NCBI GenBank assembly: GCA_030017995.1
Contig: JASEGS010000008.1
Coordinates: 1-54,737 of the forward strand
Origin: Thermodesulfovibrionales bacterium
GTDB taxonomy: Bacteria; Nitrospirota; Thermodesulfovibrionia; Thermodesulfovibrionales; Dissulfurispiraceae
Direction of reading: 5' to 3'
DNA: 54,737 bases
Made by a program: the position numbers and the translations under genes. This document shows, one piece after another, positions 18,515 to 26,979 of the stretch (position 1 is the first letter of the stretch; every line of letters starts with the position of its first letter). The notes beneath the pieces are model-generated. The model saw nothing but the letters and a program-made list of their open reading frames with translations, was not told where the DNA came from and did not search any database.

Positions 18515-19945
18515 TTATTCGTATCTCTTTCTCTGATTCTGCGGGGGAATCTTAAGCTCCTCCCTGTACTTTGCCACTGTCCGTCTTGCGATACTTATGT
18601 GCTGCTTTTTAAATTCATCGGCTATCCTCTGATCACTCATTGGGTTTTGATGATCTTCCTCTGCTATGACCTTCTTAATCAAATCCTTCACAGCAGTTGA
18701 TGATACCACGCCGCTGTCGGACTGCAATGCACTGCTGAAAAAAAACCTGAAACTGACAACCCCGTGCTCGCAGTTAAGAAATTTATTTGATGTCACTCTG
18801 CTTATAGTGCTCTCGTGCATATTTATATCAGACGCCACATCTCTGAGATTTAAAGGTTTAATATATTGCTTGCCTCTATCAAAAAAGTCCATCTGAAATT
18901 TCAGAATGCTTTCTGCCACCTTATATATTGTCTTGTTCCTCTGATCAAGGCTTTTCATCAATTCCGTAGCCATCCTGAGCTTCTCCTTTAAAAATTCCCT
19001 CTCCTCCTTTGTGAGAGATTCTTTTTTCAAAAGAAGTTTTCTGTAAGTATTATTCAATCTGAGCTTCGGGATTCCGTCATCATTCAGGACTATCTGATAA
19101 CCATCGTCTGTTTTATTTATAAAAACATCTGGAACTACATAATTGGTCTCACCACTGGCTAAACTCCTGCCAGGCCTCGGTTCAAGCCCTTCTATTACAT
19201 GCAGCGTAGCCATCACATCTTCAATTGTAGAATTGTGCTGCTTAACAATATTGGAATACCTCTTCTTCTGCAAGTCTTCCATGTTATGGCAGATTATCTT
19301 TTCTATAAGGCTGCCTCCCAAATTTAATGAATTTAGCTGTAATAATAGACACTCCTTTAAATCCCTTGCCCCGATTCCGGGCGGATCAAAGCCCTGCACT
19401 AATTGTATGGCAGACCTGGCAGTATCTGCATCAACGTCCATATAATGAGCCAGCTCCTCATCTGTCACTCTGAGATACCCGTCCTCGTCAATATTCCCGA
19501 TTACAGCTTCTGCAACACTTCTCAAATCATCGCCCGCATTGCTTAATCTCAACTGCCATAGCAGGTGATCATAAAGATCCGGTTTTCTCGAATAAAAGAG
19601 TTCAAAGGATGGTTGTTCTTCTGTCTCCTGAGTGAAATATCCCAAGTCTCTTCCATCACTGCTTCTCTCATCAAAATATTCATCAACGCTGAAACTTGCG
19701 AGACTTGTTAATGGGGATTCCGGAACATCATTCTCTGCAATATATGGCATGGATTCCTCAACAACATCTTCTTCAAACGGCTCCTCAGCAACCTCCTCGA
19801 GGAATGGATTCTCTGTAAGCTCCTGATTTAATGTCTGGACAAGTTCGAGCTGTGGCATCTGTAAAAGCTTAATAGCTTGCTGCAGTTGCGGCGTCAAAAT
19901 AAGTCTCTGCGAAAGTCGTAAATCCAGCCTACTCTCAAGAGCCAT
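18515..19945 (-). CDS. rpoN: RNA polymerase sigma-54 factor
   Basis: Sigma-54 directs transcription from -24/-12 promoters with AAA+ activators. The 476 residues show the Gln-rich region I (LSQRLILTPQLQQAIKLLQM, about 11-30), an acidic region II, the core-binding domain (IEGLEPRPGRSLASGE, about 250-265), the HTH region (DIHESTISR-like, NMHESTISRVTSNK about 373-386) and the RpoN box ARRTVAKYREEL (about 455-466). Directly downstream of lptB, as in many Gram-negative bacteria. Confidence 0.97.
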   Translation of the reverse strand: MALESRLDLRLSQRLILTPQLQQAIKLLQMPQLELVQTLNQELTENPFLEEVAEEPFEEDVVEESMPYIAENDVPESPLTSLASFSVDEYFDERSSDGRDLGYFTQETEEQPSFELFYSRKPDLYDHLLWQLRLSNAGDDLRSVAEAVIGNIDEDGYLRVTDEELAHYMDVDADTARSAIQLVQGFDPPGIGARDLKECLLLQLNSLNLGGSLIEKIICHNMEDLQKKRYSNIVKQHNSTIEDVMATLHVIEGLEPRPGRSLASGETNYVVPDVFINKTDDGYQIVLNDDGIPKLRLNNTYRKLLLKKESLTKEEREFLKEKLRMATELMKSLDQRNKTIYKVAESILKFQMDFFDRGKQYIKPLNLRDVASDINMHESTISRVTSNKFLNCEHGVVSFRFFFSSALQSDSGVVSSTAVKDLIKKVIAEEDHQNPMSDQRIADEFKKQHISIARRTVAKYREELKIPPQNQRKRYE

Positions 19946-19974
19946 ATTTTTCTAACCTTTCCTTAATCTTAGTC

Positions 19975-20724
19975 CTATAATTTAAACTCTTCTCCAAGAT
20001 ATGCTTCTTTCACTGTCGCATTATTCACAAGTTCGTCAGGGGCTCCTTCTGCTAAAACAGAACCATTGCTTATTATGTAAGCCCTGTCAGTTATGGAAAG
20101 CGTCTCCCTGACATTATGGTCTGTTATCAGAATCCCAATCCCTTTTGATTTTAAATACAAAAGCATCTTCTTTAAATCTATTATAGCTATCGGGTCTATC
20201 CCTGCAAAAGGCTCATCAAACAGCATAAATACTGGATTCAAGGCAACAGCCCTCGCTATTTCAGCGCGTCTTCTTTCCCCGCCAGACAGCCTGTAACCAT
20301 CCCTATCAGCAAAGCTGTCCAAATTAAATTCCTCAAGAAGCATGGTCACCTCTTCATCCAGACTCAATGAATCATTCCCCCGAAATTTTGGGTTCCTAAT
20401 TTCAAGAACAGCTTTAAGATTCTCTCTTACTGTTAATTTCCTGAAAATGGAAGGCTCCTGAGGCAAATATCCTATTCCCTTTATTGCCCTTTTATATATT
20501 GGCAATCCCTTTATGTCCTCGCCATCAAACATAATATCTCCCTTTTCGGGTCTGATCATTCCGACAATCATATAAAAGGTCGTTGTCTTACCAGCGCCGT
20601 TTGGCCCCAGAAGTCCGATTATTTCGCCTGTTTTAACTGAAATACTGACATTATTTACAACAGGTCTTTTGCCGTATGTTTTTGACAGATATTTTACTTC
20701 AAGGGTATGGTTCATAATTTGCAT
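19975..20724 (-). CDS. lptB: LPS export ABC transporter ATP-binding protein LptB
   Basis: LptB powers extraction of lipopolysaccharide from the inner membrane. The 249 residues contain Walker A GPNGAGKTTT (about 39-48), the Q-loop YLPQEPSIFRKLTVREN, signature LSGGERRRAEIARAVA (about 145-160), Walker B MLFDEPFAGIDP (about 168-179) and the H-loop ITDHNVRETL. An alternative ATG three codons in (20715) is possible. It follows lptA by 27 bases; membrane partners LptF/G are not in the window. Confidence 0.95.
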   Translation of the reverse strand: MQIMNHTLEVKYLSKTYGKRPVVNNVSISVKTGEIIGLLGPNGAGKTTTFYMIVGMIRPEKGDIMFDGEDIKGLPIYKRAIKGIGYLPQEPSIFRKLTVRENLKAVLEIRNPKFRGNDSLSLDEEVTMLLEEFNLDSFADRDGYRLSGGERRRAEIARAVALNPVFMLFDEPFAGIDPIAIIDLKKMLLYLKSKGIGILITDHNVRETLSITDRAYIISNGSVLAEGAPDELVNNATVKEAYLGEEFKL

Positions 20725-20751
20725 AAATTGGAAAGCCCGGAAATTAAAATT

Positions 20752-21297
20752 TTACTTCCTCACCTCAGTGCTTCCGCTTTTCCGTTCTGTTAAAATAACC
20801 TTGCTGTTTTCCACAACAGAACGTTCTTCCTTCATAAGGTATGTCATTTTTGTGCCGGTTATAACATTATCACCCTCTAACGCCCTTGGTTCTCCTGTAA
20901 ATATAATCTTCTCATCAGGTTCTGCAAAATAAGTAGCAAATTTAGAAGTAACAACACGTTCTCCTTTCAGCAGTTTGACATTCCCTTCTGCATCAATTTT
21001 CTTAATATTACTGCTTCCCTTTTCTTCTGAATAATAGACCATCATCTTGTCTGCAAACAGTGTCATATCTCCTTTTTTTGCCACAACAGCGCCTTCAAAA
21101 AGGGCTGTCTTTGCCTTATTGTCAGCGGTCAGGGTTTGCGAAGTAATTATAGTCGGTTCTTTTGAAGGTTTCTTTTCCTGAGCAAAAAGACAGAGGACAG
21201 AAAACAGAAGGCAAAAGACAGATAAAAAAACAATAAGAAAAAGTTTTCTCAGTCTGTGTTCTGTGTTCTGTGTTCTGGCTTTTGTCTCATTCCCCAT
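20752..21297 (-). CDS. lptA: LPS transport periplasmic protein LptA (OstA family)
   Basis: LptA forms the periplasmic bridge that carries LPS to the outer membrane. The product of about 181 residues has a signal peptide (about 15-36) and an OstA domain: TSQTLTADNKAKTALFEGAVVAKKG, YSEEKGSSNIKKIDAEGNVKL and a second repeat. ATG 21297 overlaps the lptC stop by 11 bases. Two repeat blocks (21187-21223 and 21252-21279) build the N-terminus: NTEHRLRK and the hydrophobic SVFCLLFSVLCLF core of the signal peptide. Confidence 0.88.
   Translation of the reverse strand: MGNETKARTQNTEHRLRKLFLIVFLSVFCLLFSVLCLFAQEKKPSKEPTIITSQTLTADNKAKTALFEGAVVAKKGDMTLFADKMMVYYSEEKGSSNIKKIDAEGNVKLLKGERVVTSKFATYFAEPDEKIIFTGEPRALEGDNVITGTKMTYLMKEERSVVENSKVILTERKSGSTEVRK
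21187..21223. repeat. Heptamer repeat forming the LptA signal-peptide core
   Basis: Units gacagag, gacagaa, aacagaa, ggcaaaa, gacagat; the minus strand reads as tctgtct-like units in the frame that gives FLSVFCLLFSVLCLF, the hydrophobic core of the signal peptide. Confidence 0.7.
21252..21279. repeat. Heptamer repeat at the LptA N-terminus
   Basis: Three units of gttctgt in tandem. The minus-strand translation is ARTQNTEHRL at residues 6-15 of LptA, close to the RecJ insertion QNTEDRT. Confidence 0.75.
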
Positions 21298-21790
21298 AAA
21301 AGACCGCCTTAACATTGTTATTTAATTTAGCCTTGTCTGTTGTCGCAGCCAAAGCATTTCCTTCAATAAAAAATTTCTTCCCAACGATCATGACCTTGCC
21401 GTCTGAAAATAACTCATTTTTTGAAGAGTCCCAAAACAATGTTTTAGCCACAATCTCATAATCTTCTGTTGATGCGCGGATGTTATCATCTATCTTCAGA
21501 TCCCTGCTTTCAATGTTATACATACCTTTATCCGAAGTTAAAACAAGACCCTTCTCAGGAAATGTTATCTTTAAATTAGCAAGTTCAACGTCTTTGTCAC
21601 TTAAAAATGTGGCCTTTTGAGAGTGAAGCTCCCATTTTGTCATGTTGTTCTTTTTGTGCGTAATTTTTACGTCATCCATGAATGATTTGGTGCCGAATTG
21701 TAATTTTAATTCCTGCTTTTCATTATTGAAAGATACGGCAAGAGCAACACTAAGAGCTATCACTGAAAATATAAAAAAAAACCTTTTCAT
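21287..21790 (-). CDS. lptC: LPS export protein LptC
   Basis: Bitopic inner-membrane protein that passes LPS from LptB2FG to LptA. The 167 residues have one N-terminal span (about 4-20) followed by a periplasmic OstA-like beta domain (KITHKKNNMTKWELHSQKA, TFPEKGLVLTSDKGMYN, LFSDGKVMIVG). First gene of the lptC-lptA-lptB-rpoN run. No ribosome site; a TGGTAAAAT -10 box ends six bases before ATG 21790. Confidence 0.88.
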   Translation of the reverse strand: MKRFFFIFSVIALSVALAVSFNNEKQELKLQFGTKSFMDDVKITHKKNNMTKWELHSQKATFLSDKDVELANLKITFPEKGLVLTSDKGMYNIESRDLKIDDNIRASTEDYEIVAKTLFWDSSKNELFSDGKVMIVGKKFFIEGNALAATTDKAKLNNNVKAVFYGE

Positions 21791-21796
21791 ACTTGA

Positions 21797-21805
21797 ATTT
21801 TACCA
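21797..21805 (-). promoter_or_regulatory. Extended -10 box before lptC (leaderless start)
   Basis: TGGTAAAAT on the minus strand, six bases before ATG 21790, with no ribosome site between. A transcript from here would begin at or next to the ATG. Confidence 0.45.
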
Positions 21806-21851
21806 CAGCATGACTGCCTTGTAAAGGCAAATTACATGCCAGATAAAAGCA

Positions 21852-22691
21852 TTATAACGCTCTGCGCAGCAATGTTTCACGCATTATTTCTACTGGGGGC
21901 ATTGCGCCGGTCCATATCTCAAACGCAAAAACTCCTTGCCACAAAAGCATCCCGGTGCCATCCATGGTTTTGCATCCTATTTTTGATGCCTCCCGAAGAA
22001 GCGGCGTCTCTTTGTAAATAAGGTCGCATACTACATGCCTTTTATCAAGGAGCGCTATATCAACAGGGGCAGGGTCATCGGGCTTTAAACCTAGAGGCGT
22101 TGCATTAATAATAATATCAATACCTGAAAAGAATTCCTTGCTTTTCATTGAATCATTATCCGCCAGATATGTATTCCCTTTAAGTGAATTAAGATGCTGC
22201 CTCAATGTCTCTGCCTTTTTAAAGTCCACATCATAGAGATACAGATTTGCTGCCTCTTTGCAGAGATAATACCCTATGGCCCGCGAGGCGCCTCCAGCGC
22301 CTGCAATAAGTATCTTCTTATCATTAATCTCTATGCCCTCCTCTGAGAGGGACTGAACAAATCCCCTGCCGTCTGTATTGTATCCTGTTAATCTGCCATC
22401 GTCATTTTTTATGGTATTTACTGCGCCGATAAACTGCGCCTCTTCGCTGATCTCATCCAAAAAAGGCATCACGTTTTCCTTATGCGGAACCGTGATATTC
22501 ACGCCGATAAGATTCAATGCCCTGACAGCTTTTATAGCGTCTTCCAATAAATCCGGCTTTACAGAGAAAGCGACATAACAGCAATTAATGCCTAAATTCT
22601 TAAAAGCAGCATTGTGCATCGCAGGCGAAAGACTATGCTCTACAGGATAACCGAATAAGCCCGCTACTTTTGTCTTCCCGTTTATTTGCAT
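21852..22691 (-). CDS. aroE: Shikimate dehydrogenase
   Basis: NADPH-dependent reduction of 3-dehydroshikimate to shikimate, in the chorismate pathway that also feeds MqnA. The 279 residues show GYPVEHSLSPAMHN (about 14-27), VNITVPHKENV (about 63-73), the YNTDGRGF loop (about 98-105), the Rossmann GAGGASRAI (about 130-138) and NATPLGL. GGGGGA precedes ATG 22691. It ends 61 bases before lptC and is read in the same direction. Confidence 0.96.
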   Translation of the reverse strand: MQINGKTKVAGLFGYPVEHSLSPAMHNAAFKNLGINCCYVAFSVKPDLLEDAIKAVRALNLIGVNITVPHKENVMPFLDEISEEAQFIGAVNTIKNDDGRLTGYNTDGRGFVQSLSEEGIEINDKKILIAGAGGASRAIGYYLCKEAANLYLYDVDFKKAETLRQHLNSLKGNTYLADNDSMKSKEFFSGIDIIINATPLGLKPDDPAPVDIALLDKRHVVCDLIYKETPLLREASKIGCKTMDGTGMLLWQGVFAFEIWTGAMPPVEIMRETLLRRAL

Positions 22692-22709
22692 AAAATCCCC
22701 CTATATACC

Positions 22710-22737
22710 GTAATTCGTAATGCGCAATACCTAATTA
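22710..22737. repeat. Heptamer repeat between the DUF512 gene and aroE
   Basis: Units gtaattc, gtaatgc, gcaatac, ctaatta in tandem within the short gap; related to the block inside mqnD (gcaatcc units). Confidence 0.55.
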
Positions 22738-22746
22738 AGTTACAAA

Positions 22747-24093
22747 TTACACATCACTTAACATTGCATCCAAGAGCCCCCGTGGTGTTGACTCTATAAT
22801 CTTTGCCTTCACACCAAGGACATCTTCAACATCATGCCTTGAGACATCATCAAGAAAGACTTCATCTCCCTCTCTCATCACAACATCAGGAATCAGCAGA
22901 ACATCATTCTTTTTCACATACGATGAGAGTGTCTTCATCACATCCCTCCCTGTCAAAAGCCCTGTAACTGTTACACTCTTCCCGAAAAAGTTGTTTTCCA
23001 CTTCCACCACCTCGATCTCTACGCCGCTTTTTTTAACCCTTTCGATGAATCTTTGCAGATACTGGAAAAAAGATGTTCCGGTAAATGTAATAAATCTTTT
23101 TCCGATGGTCTTTTGTTCTTTAATTTCTGTCTTCGGCTGAATCTTTACTTTTTTTGCCTGATGCATGAACAGAGCCACCATGCCCACACCGTTTTCCACC
23201 TGCGGCATCTCGTCATAATCCTTTAAAGACGGAAAATCCATCCCTGCCTTTATATACATTTCATCAGCAGCATAAACTATATGCTCGCCGTGCTTTCTTT
23301 TAAATCTTGACTGAATTTTATTTATCATCTCAATGGCTTTTACAGCATCCTCTTTTTCGACAGGTTTCATTGCCTTTCTTCTATGTGAGGTAAGTCCTAC
23401 CGGAACTACAGCTATTGACATCACATATGGATAAAACCTGTAAAGGTCGTTCATGGTCTTTTGCAGAATCCTGCCGTCATTATATCCAGGACAAAGAACT
23501 ATCTGTGAATGCATCATTATCTTATTATCAGCTAAGAATTTGATTTCCTTTAGTATATCCCCTGCCTTTGGATTGCCAAGCAGTCTGTTTCTGATCTCTC
23601 TGTCAGTGCAATGGACAGATATATATAGCGGGCTTAATCTCTGTTCAACTATTCTCTTTCTATCATCGTCAGAAAGATTCGTCATAGTGATATAGTTGCC
23701 GTAAAGAAAGGACATCCTATAATCCTCGTCCTTTATATAAAGAGGTTTCCTCAAACCTTTCGGAAGCTGCGACACAAAACAAAATGCACAGTTATTTCTG
23801 CATGTTCTAATCTTAAATGGCGCCGGCACTATGCCCAATAAAGCATGCCTGTCACATGCCTGACAAGAAACATTATCTATATTGATGTTAATCTTCTCCT
23901 TGTTCCTCCTGACAACAATCTTCAGTTCAGGTTCTTCGCTGTCAAACATGACGTCAATAACATCCCTGACCGGATAATCATTTATGGTCATGAGCACATC
24001 ACCGGGCAACAAACCTGCCTTTTCAGCAATGCTTTTCCCCTGTATATCTTCTATTTCCATGCCGAGTCTATCTTTCATTTGTATGTTTCTCAT
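22747..24093 (-). CDS. DUF512 family protein (PDZ plus radical SAM-like)
   Basis: Uncharacterised family with an N-terminal PDZ-like domain (about 10-55, KAGLLPGDVLMTINDYPV), a radical SAM-like core whose Cys motif reads CRNNCAFCFVSQLPKG (about 98-113), extra Cys upstream (CQACDRHALLG), and the C-terminal DUF512 region (FITFTGTSFF onward). The precise reaction is unknown. At 448 residues it has normal family length. The first ATG (24093) overlaps pgsA by 26 bases; in-frame ATGs at 24078 and 24060 are also possible starts. Confidence 0.88.
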   Translation of the reverse strand: MRNIQMKDRLGMEIEDIQGKSIAEKAGLLPGDVLMTINDYPVRDVIDVMFDSEEPELKIVVRRNKEKININIDNVSCQACDRHALLGIVPAPFKIRTCRNNCAFCFVSQLPKGLRKPLYIKDEDYRMSFLYGNYITMTNLSDDDRKRIVEQRLSPLYISVHCTDREIRNRLLGNPKAGDILKEIKFLADNKIMMHSQIVLCPGYNDGRILQKTMNDLYRFYPYVMSIAVVPVGLTSHRRKAMKPVEKEDAVKAIEMINKIQSRFKRKHGEHIVYAADEMYIKAGMDFPSLKDYDEMPQVENGVGMVALFMHQAKKVKIQPKTEIKEQKTIGKRFITFTGTSFFQYLQRFIERVKKSGVEIEVVEVENNFFGKSVTVTGLLTGRDVMKTLSSYVKKNDVLLIPDVVMREGDEVFLDDVSRHDVEDVLGVKAKIIESTPRGLLDAMLSDV

Positions 24094-24622
24094 TTGTATA
24101 TTTCAGGCCTCTGTATATGTATTGAAGCCCTGATACAATAGTCAGGATAGCAACTGCCCAGAACATGCGATCGTCAGGCATAGGAATATTAGCAAAGTTG
24201 ATTGATAGCAGTGTATATGCAATCAGTATAAGCTGTGAAGCTATGGCTGCCTTTCCGATTAATGATGGCTCTACCTTTGTTGAATGATGGGTAAGGTATA
24301 TCAGTAACCAGCCTAACGTCACAATGATATCACGGCTGATAACGGTTACTGTCAGCCACATCGGTATCCAGTCATATATGGAAAACAGGATAAAGGATGT
24401 AACAAGCAAAGATTTGTCAGCAAGCGGATCAAGAAATGCGCCAAGCCGGGTCTTCTGCCTTGTAATTCTCGCTAAAAGACCATCAAAGGCATCTGAAACA
24501 GCCGCTGCAGCAAAAAGAAACAGCGCATAATCATATCTTCTGTAAATCATGGATGTCACAAATACAGGTATTATTATTATTCTTACAGATGTGATTATAT
24601 TAGGTATGTTTAAAACTCTCAT
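24068..24622 (-). CDS. pgsA: CDP-diacylglycerol-glycerol-3-phosphate phosphatidyltransferase-like enzyme
   Basis: Membrane enzyme that makes phosphatidylglycerol phosphate. The product of 184 residues has several spans and the complete CDP-alcohol phosphotransferase motif SDAFDGLLARITRQKTRLG followed by AFLDPLADK (about 43-70). ATG 24622 has GGAG at correct spacing; a longer frame to 24649 runs into repeat sequence and is rejected. Its product would supply phosphatidylglycerol to the cardiolipin synthase-like protein at 8766. A different head group cannot be fully excluded. Confidence 0.85.
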   Translation of the reverse strand: MRVLNIPNIITSVRIIIIPVFVTSMIYRRYDYALFLFAAAAVSDAFDGLLARITRQKTRLGAFLDPLADKSLLVTSFILFSIYDWIPMWLTVTVISRDIIVTLGWLLIYLTHHSTKVEPSLIGKAAIASQLILIAYTLLSINFANIPMPDDRMFWAVAILTIVSGLQYIYRGLKYTNEKHTNER

Positions 24623-24632
24623 ATAAAAACTC

Positions 24633-24690
24633 CAAAGCTCAAATGCCAAATTCCAAACAGTTTGTTATTTGAAACTTGTTTATTGAAATT
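24633..24690. repeat. Heptamer repeats upstream of pgsA
   Basis: Units caaagct, caaatgc, caaattc, caaacag, then inverted-sense tttgaaa-type units. They fill the gap between the TPR gene and pgsA. Confidence 0.55.
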
Positions 24691-24697
24691 TATTCAT

Positions 24698-25804
24698 TTA
24701 CGGCATATTAAAAGGAATACCTGTGAAATTTAGATTCACGCCTATTTTTTTATAACAATTCGCTACCTTTCCTTTCCTCTTGACTCTTTCCTCTTGACTC
24801 TTGACTTGCGTTAAAAGCGCCATGGAATGGCATTTCTCGAGCTTAAAACCATATCTCGCAGCGCTATCCCTTGCAGAGAGAAACCTCTTTATGGCAAGCG
24901 ATCTCTTGCCTTCCACAAAATTTATTTCCCCCTGTGTCATTTCACAATAAATAATCCCCCTCGGATCCTTTGTTCTTTTAAAGTTCTTTAATGCCATTTT
25001 CAAATAAAATTTTGATTTTAAAAGATCTCCTTTCATCTTTTGCAGATTGGCAAGGCTCCACAGGGTATAGGAATAACTAACTATATCTCCAATCTCTTCG
25101 TAAAGGAGTGTTGCTTTTTTAAAATGCTTAAGGGCGTCATTATAGTTATCCATCATCCGGAAAGCATTTCCTATGCCGCAGTGAGAATAAGCAGTTCCGA
25201 ATTTATCCTTCAATTTCCTAAACATCTCATTTGCACTTTTATAATATCTAAGCGATTCTGAGAATTTTCCTGCAACTCTGTGCGTGCCTCCGAGTCCGCA
25301 CAAGACATATGCCACGCCTGATTTGAAATTCATGGAAGAAAAGACTTTCTTGGCCTCCTTGAACTTATCTATCGACATTCCTATGTCACCGGCAACCCTT
25401 AAAGAACCTGCTTCAGCCCACAAAGTAAAGGCTATGCCTTTTGTGTCTTTTTCTCTGTCATATGCCTTTCTTGCTCCCTTTATAAATCTTAAAGAATCCC
25501 GCCACATCCCCATTGCCTTTACAGACAGCCCGATTCCGATCAAGGAATCTGCAGCGGTTAATTCGTCCCCTACTGCCTCGCAGGCATCCAAAGACTCCTC
25601 GTAATTTTTTAAGGCATTATCAAAATCTCCAAGCATTCTATAAATATCTGCCATGGCTATAGTTGCGTCAATGATGCCGTTAAGGTCGCCATGCCGTTTA
25701 CTGATAGAATATGCGCGCCTGAAAAGCCTCAAGGCTTCTCTGTATTTTGCGCGCTGTCTTAGTCTGTCTGCTTCCCTTACCAGAGCAAAGGTTTTATCTT
25801 CCAT
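24698..25804 (-). CDS. Tetratricopeptide repeat protein
   Basis: A 368-residue protein made almost wholly of TPR-like helix pairs (for example DIYRMLGDFDNALKNYEESL, SLRYYKSANEMFRKLKDKFG, ALKHFKKATLLYEEIGD), giving about seven or eight repeats. There is no signal peptide, so it is probably cytoplasmic and used for protein binding; partner unknown. ATG 25804 abuts the rpe stop. In several Desulfobacterota, as I recall, a similar TPR gene follows rpe. A heptamer block encodes TQVKSQEERVKRKGK near the C-terminus. Confidence 0.8.
   Translation of the reverse strand: MEDKTFALVREADRLRQRAKYREALRLFRRAYSISKRHGDLNGIIDATIAMADIYRMLGDFDNALKNYEESLDACEAVGDELTAADSLIGIGLSVKAMGMWRDSLRFIKGARKAYDREKDTKGIAFTLWAEAGSLRVAGDIGMSIDKFKEAKKVFSSMNFKSGVAYVLCGLGGTHRVAGKFSESLRYYKSANEMFRKLKDKFGTAYSHCGIGNAFRMMDNYNDALKHFKKATLLYEEIGDIVSYSYTLWSLANLQKMKGDLLKSKFYLKMALKNFKRTKDPRGIIYCEMTQGEINFVEGKRSLAIKRFLSARDSAARYGFKLEKCHSMALLTQVKSQEERVKRKGKVANCYKKIGVNLNFTGIPFNMP
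24777..24809. repeat. Heptamer repeat (TCTTGAC family) inside the TPR gene
   Basis: Units tcttgac, tctttcc, tcttgac, tcttgac in tandem; in frame as QVKSQEERVKR on the minus strand. Confidence 0.65.
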
Positions 25805-26464
25805 CTACAGACCCTTTAACATCTCCCTTAATTTTTTCATCAGTTTGCCATAGTCCTCTGAATTAAAAAAGGCAGACCCCATTACAAGTATATCAGAACC
25901 TGCTGCTGCCACATCCCTTGCATTGTCAGGCTTCACGCCCCCGTCAACTTCAATGACAACGCCAATTCCCTTTTCATTGATAACCTGCCTTAATGTCTTT
26001 ATCTTATCCAGCACGCCCGGTATAAATTCCTGCCCTCCAAACCCCGGGTTCACTGACATCAGAAGCACCATGTCAAGATCAGGCAGGATGTTGTCAAGAC
26101 TACATAGGGGAGTAGCAGGGTTCAGAGAAACACCAGCCTTTACTCCGCTCTCTTTAATCCGCTGAACAGTTCTGTGCATATGCACGGAAGCCTCCGCATG
26201 GATTGTTATATAATCAGCGCCCGCACTGATAAAATCACTCAGGAATTTATCAGGCTCCTCAATCATCAAATGAACATCAAGGGGCAAAGATGTGATCTTT
26301 TTTACTGCTCCTACAATTGCCGGACCAATGGTAATGTTAGGGACAAAATGACCATCCATTATGTCCAGATGAAGCATATCCGCGCCTGCGGCTTCAGCAG
26401 CCCTTATCTCCTCGCCAAGTCTCATAAAATCAGCCGACAATATGGACGGAGCTATCTTTATCAT
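25805..26464 (-). CDS. rpe: Ribulose-phosphate 3-epimerase
   Basis: Interconverts ribulose 5-phosphate and xylulose 5-phosphate. The 219 residues show IAPSILSADF (about 4-13), the metal-binding LHLDIMDGHFVPN (about 32-44), HLMIEEP, MSVNPGFGGQ (about 137-146) and EVDGGVKPDN. It is a standard TIM barrel. ATG 26464 overlaps the PASTA gene stop (ATGA), with a GGAGGG site inside that gene's 3' end. Confidence 0.97.
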   Translation of the reverse strand: MIKIAPSILSADFMRLGEEIRAAEAAGADMLHLDIMDGHFVPNITIGPAIVGAVKKITSLPLDVHLMIEEPDKFLSDFISAGADYITIHAEASVHMHRTVQRIKESGVKAGVSLNPATPLCSLDNILPDLDMVLLMSVNPGFGGQEFIPGVLDKIKTLRQVINEKGIGVVIEVDGGVKPDNARDVAAAGSDILVMGSAFFNSEDYGKLMKKLREMLKGL

Positions 26465-26979
26465 TTTCCCTCCTGATTATGGCTTCCGAGACTGACAATA
26501 ACGCTAAAAGCCTCACTGCCTTTTTCATTTATATCAGGCCTCTGTGCCAATATTATATTCTTATCCACAGCATCGGAATGGACATATATAATCTTTTCAA
26601 TCTTTATTCCCATTTCGTTCAACATAGCCTCCGCTTCACTGAGGGGCTGCCCTATTATATCCGGAATATACCTGACGCGCTGTCCCCTGCTCAGCACAAC
26701 CCCAATCTCCCTACCCTCCTTAACTGCATTGCCCGGAGGGACATCCTGCCTTATTATATAACCCTGCGGCACATGTGAATCGTAATCTTCTCCCTCAAGC
26801 CTTATATAAAGCCCTTTGCTTTTTAATATTGCATTTGCCTCTATCATCCCCTTCCCCCTCAAATCAGGCGCATCCACTGTCCTGCCGAAGCTAAGAAGCT
26901 TAAAAGTGAAATGGCCCGAAAGCATACCGAGGAGGAGTATGACAATTACATAAATTGGTATTTTTATAAATTTTTTCAT
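26461..26979 (-). CDS. PASTA-domain membrane protein
   Basis: The 172 residues have one N-terminal span (about 7-28) and two PASTA domains (about 35-100, APDLRGKGMIEANAILKSKGL; about 105-168, IPDIIGQPLSEAEAMLNEMG). PASTA domains bind muropeptides or beta-lactams in PBPs and kinases; here they stand alone without kinase or transpeptidase, a form often seen in this operon in Gram-negatives. ATG 26979 overlaps the rsmB stop (ATGA). Confidence 0.85.
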   Translation of the reverse strand: MKKFIKIPIYVIVILLLGMLSGHFTFKLLSFGRTVDAPDLRGKGMIEANAILKSKGLYIRLEGEDYDSHVPQGYIIRQDVPPGNAVKEGREIGVVLSRGQRVRYIPDIIGQPLSEAEAMLNEMGIKIEKIIYVHSDAVDKNIILAQRPDINEKGSEAFSVIVSLGSHNQEGK

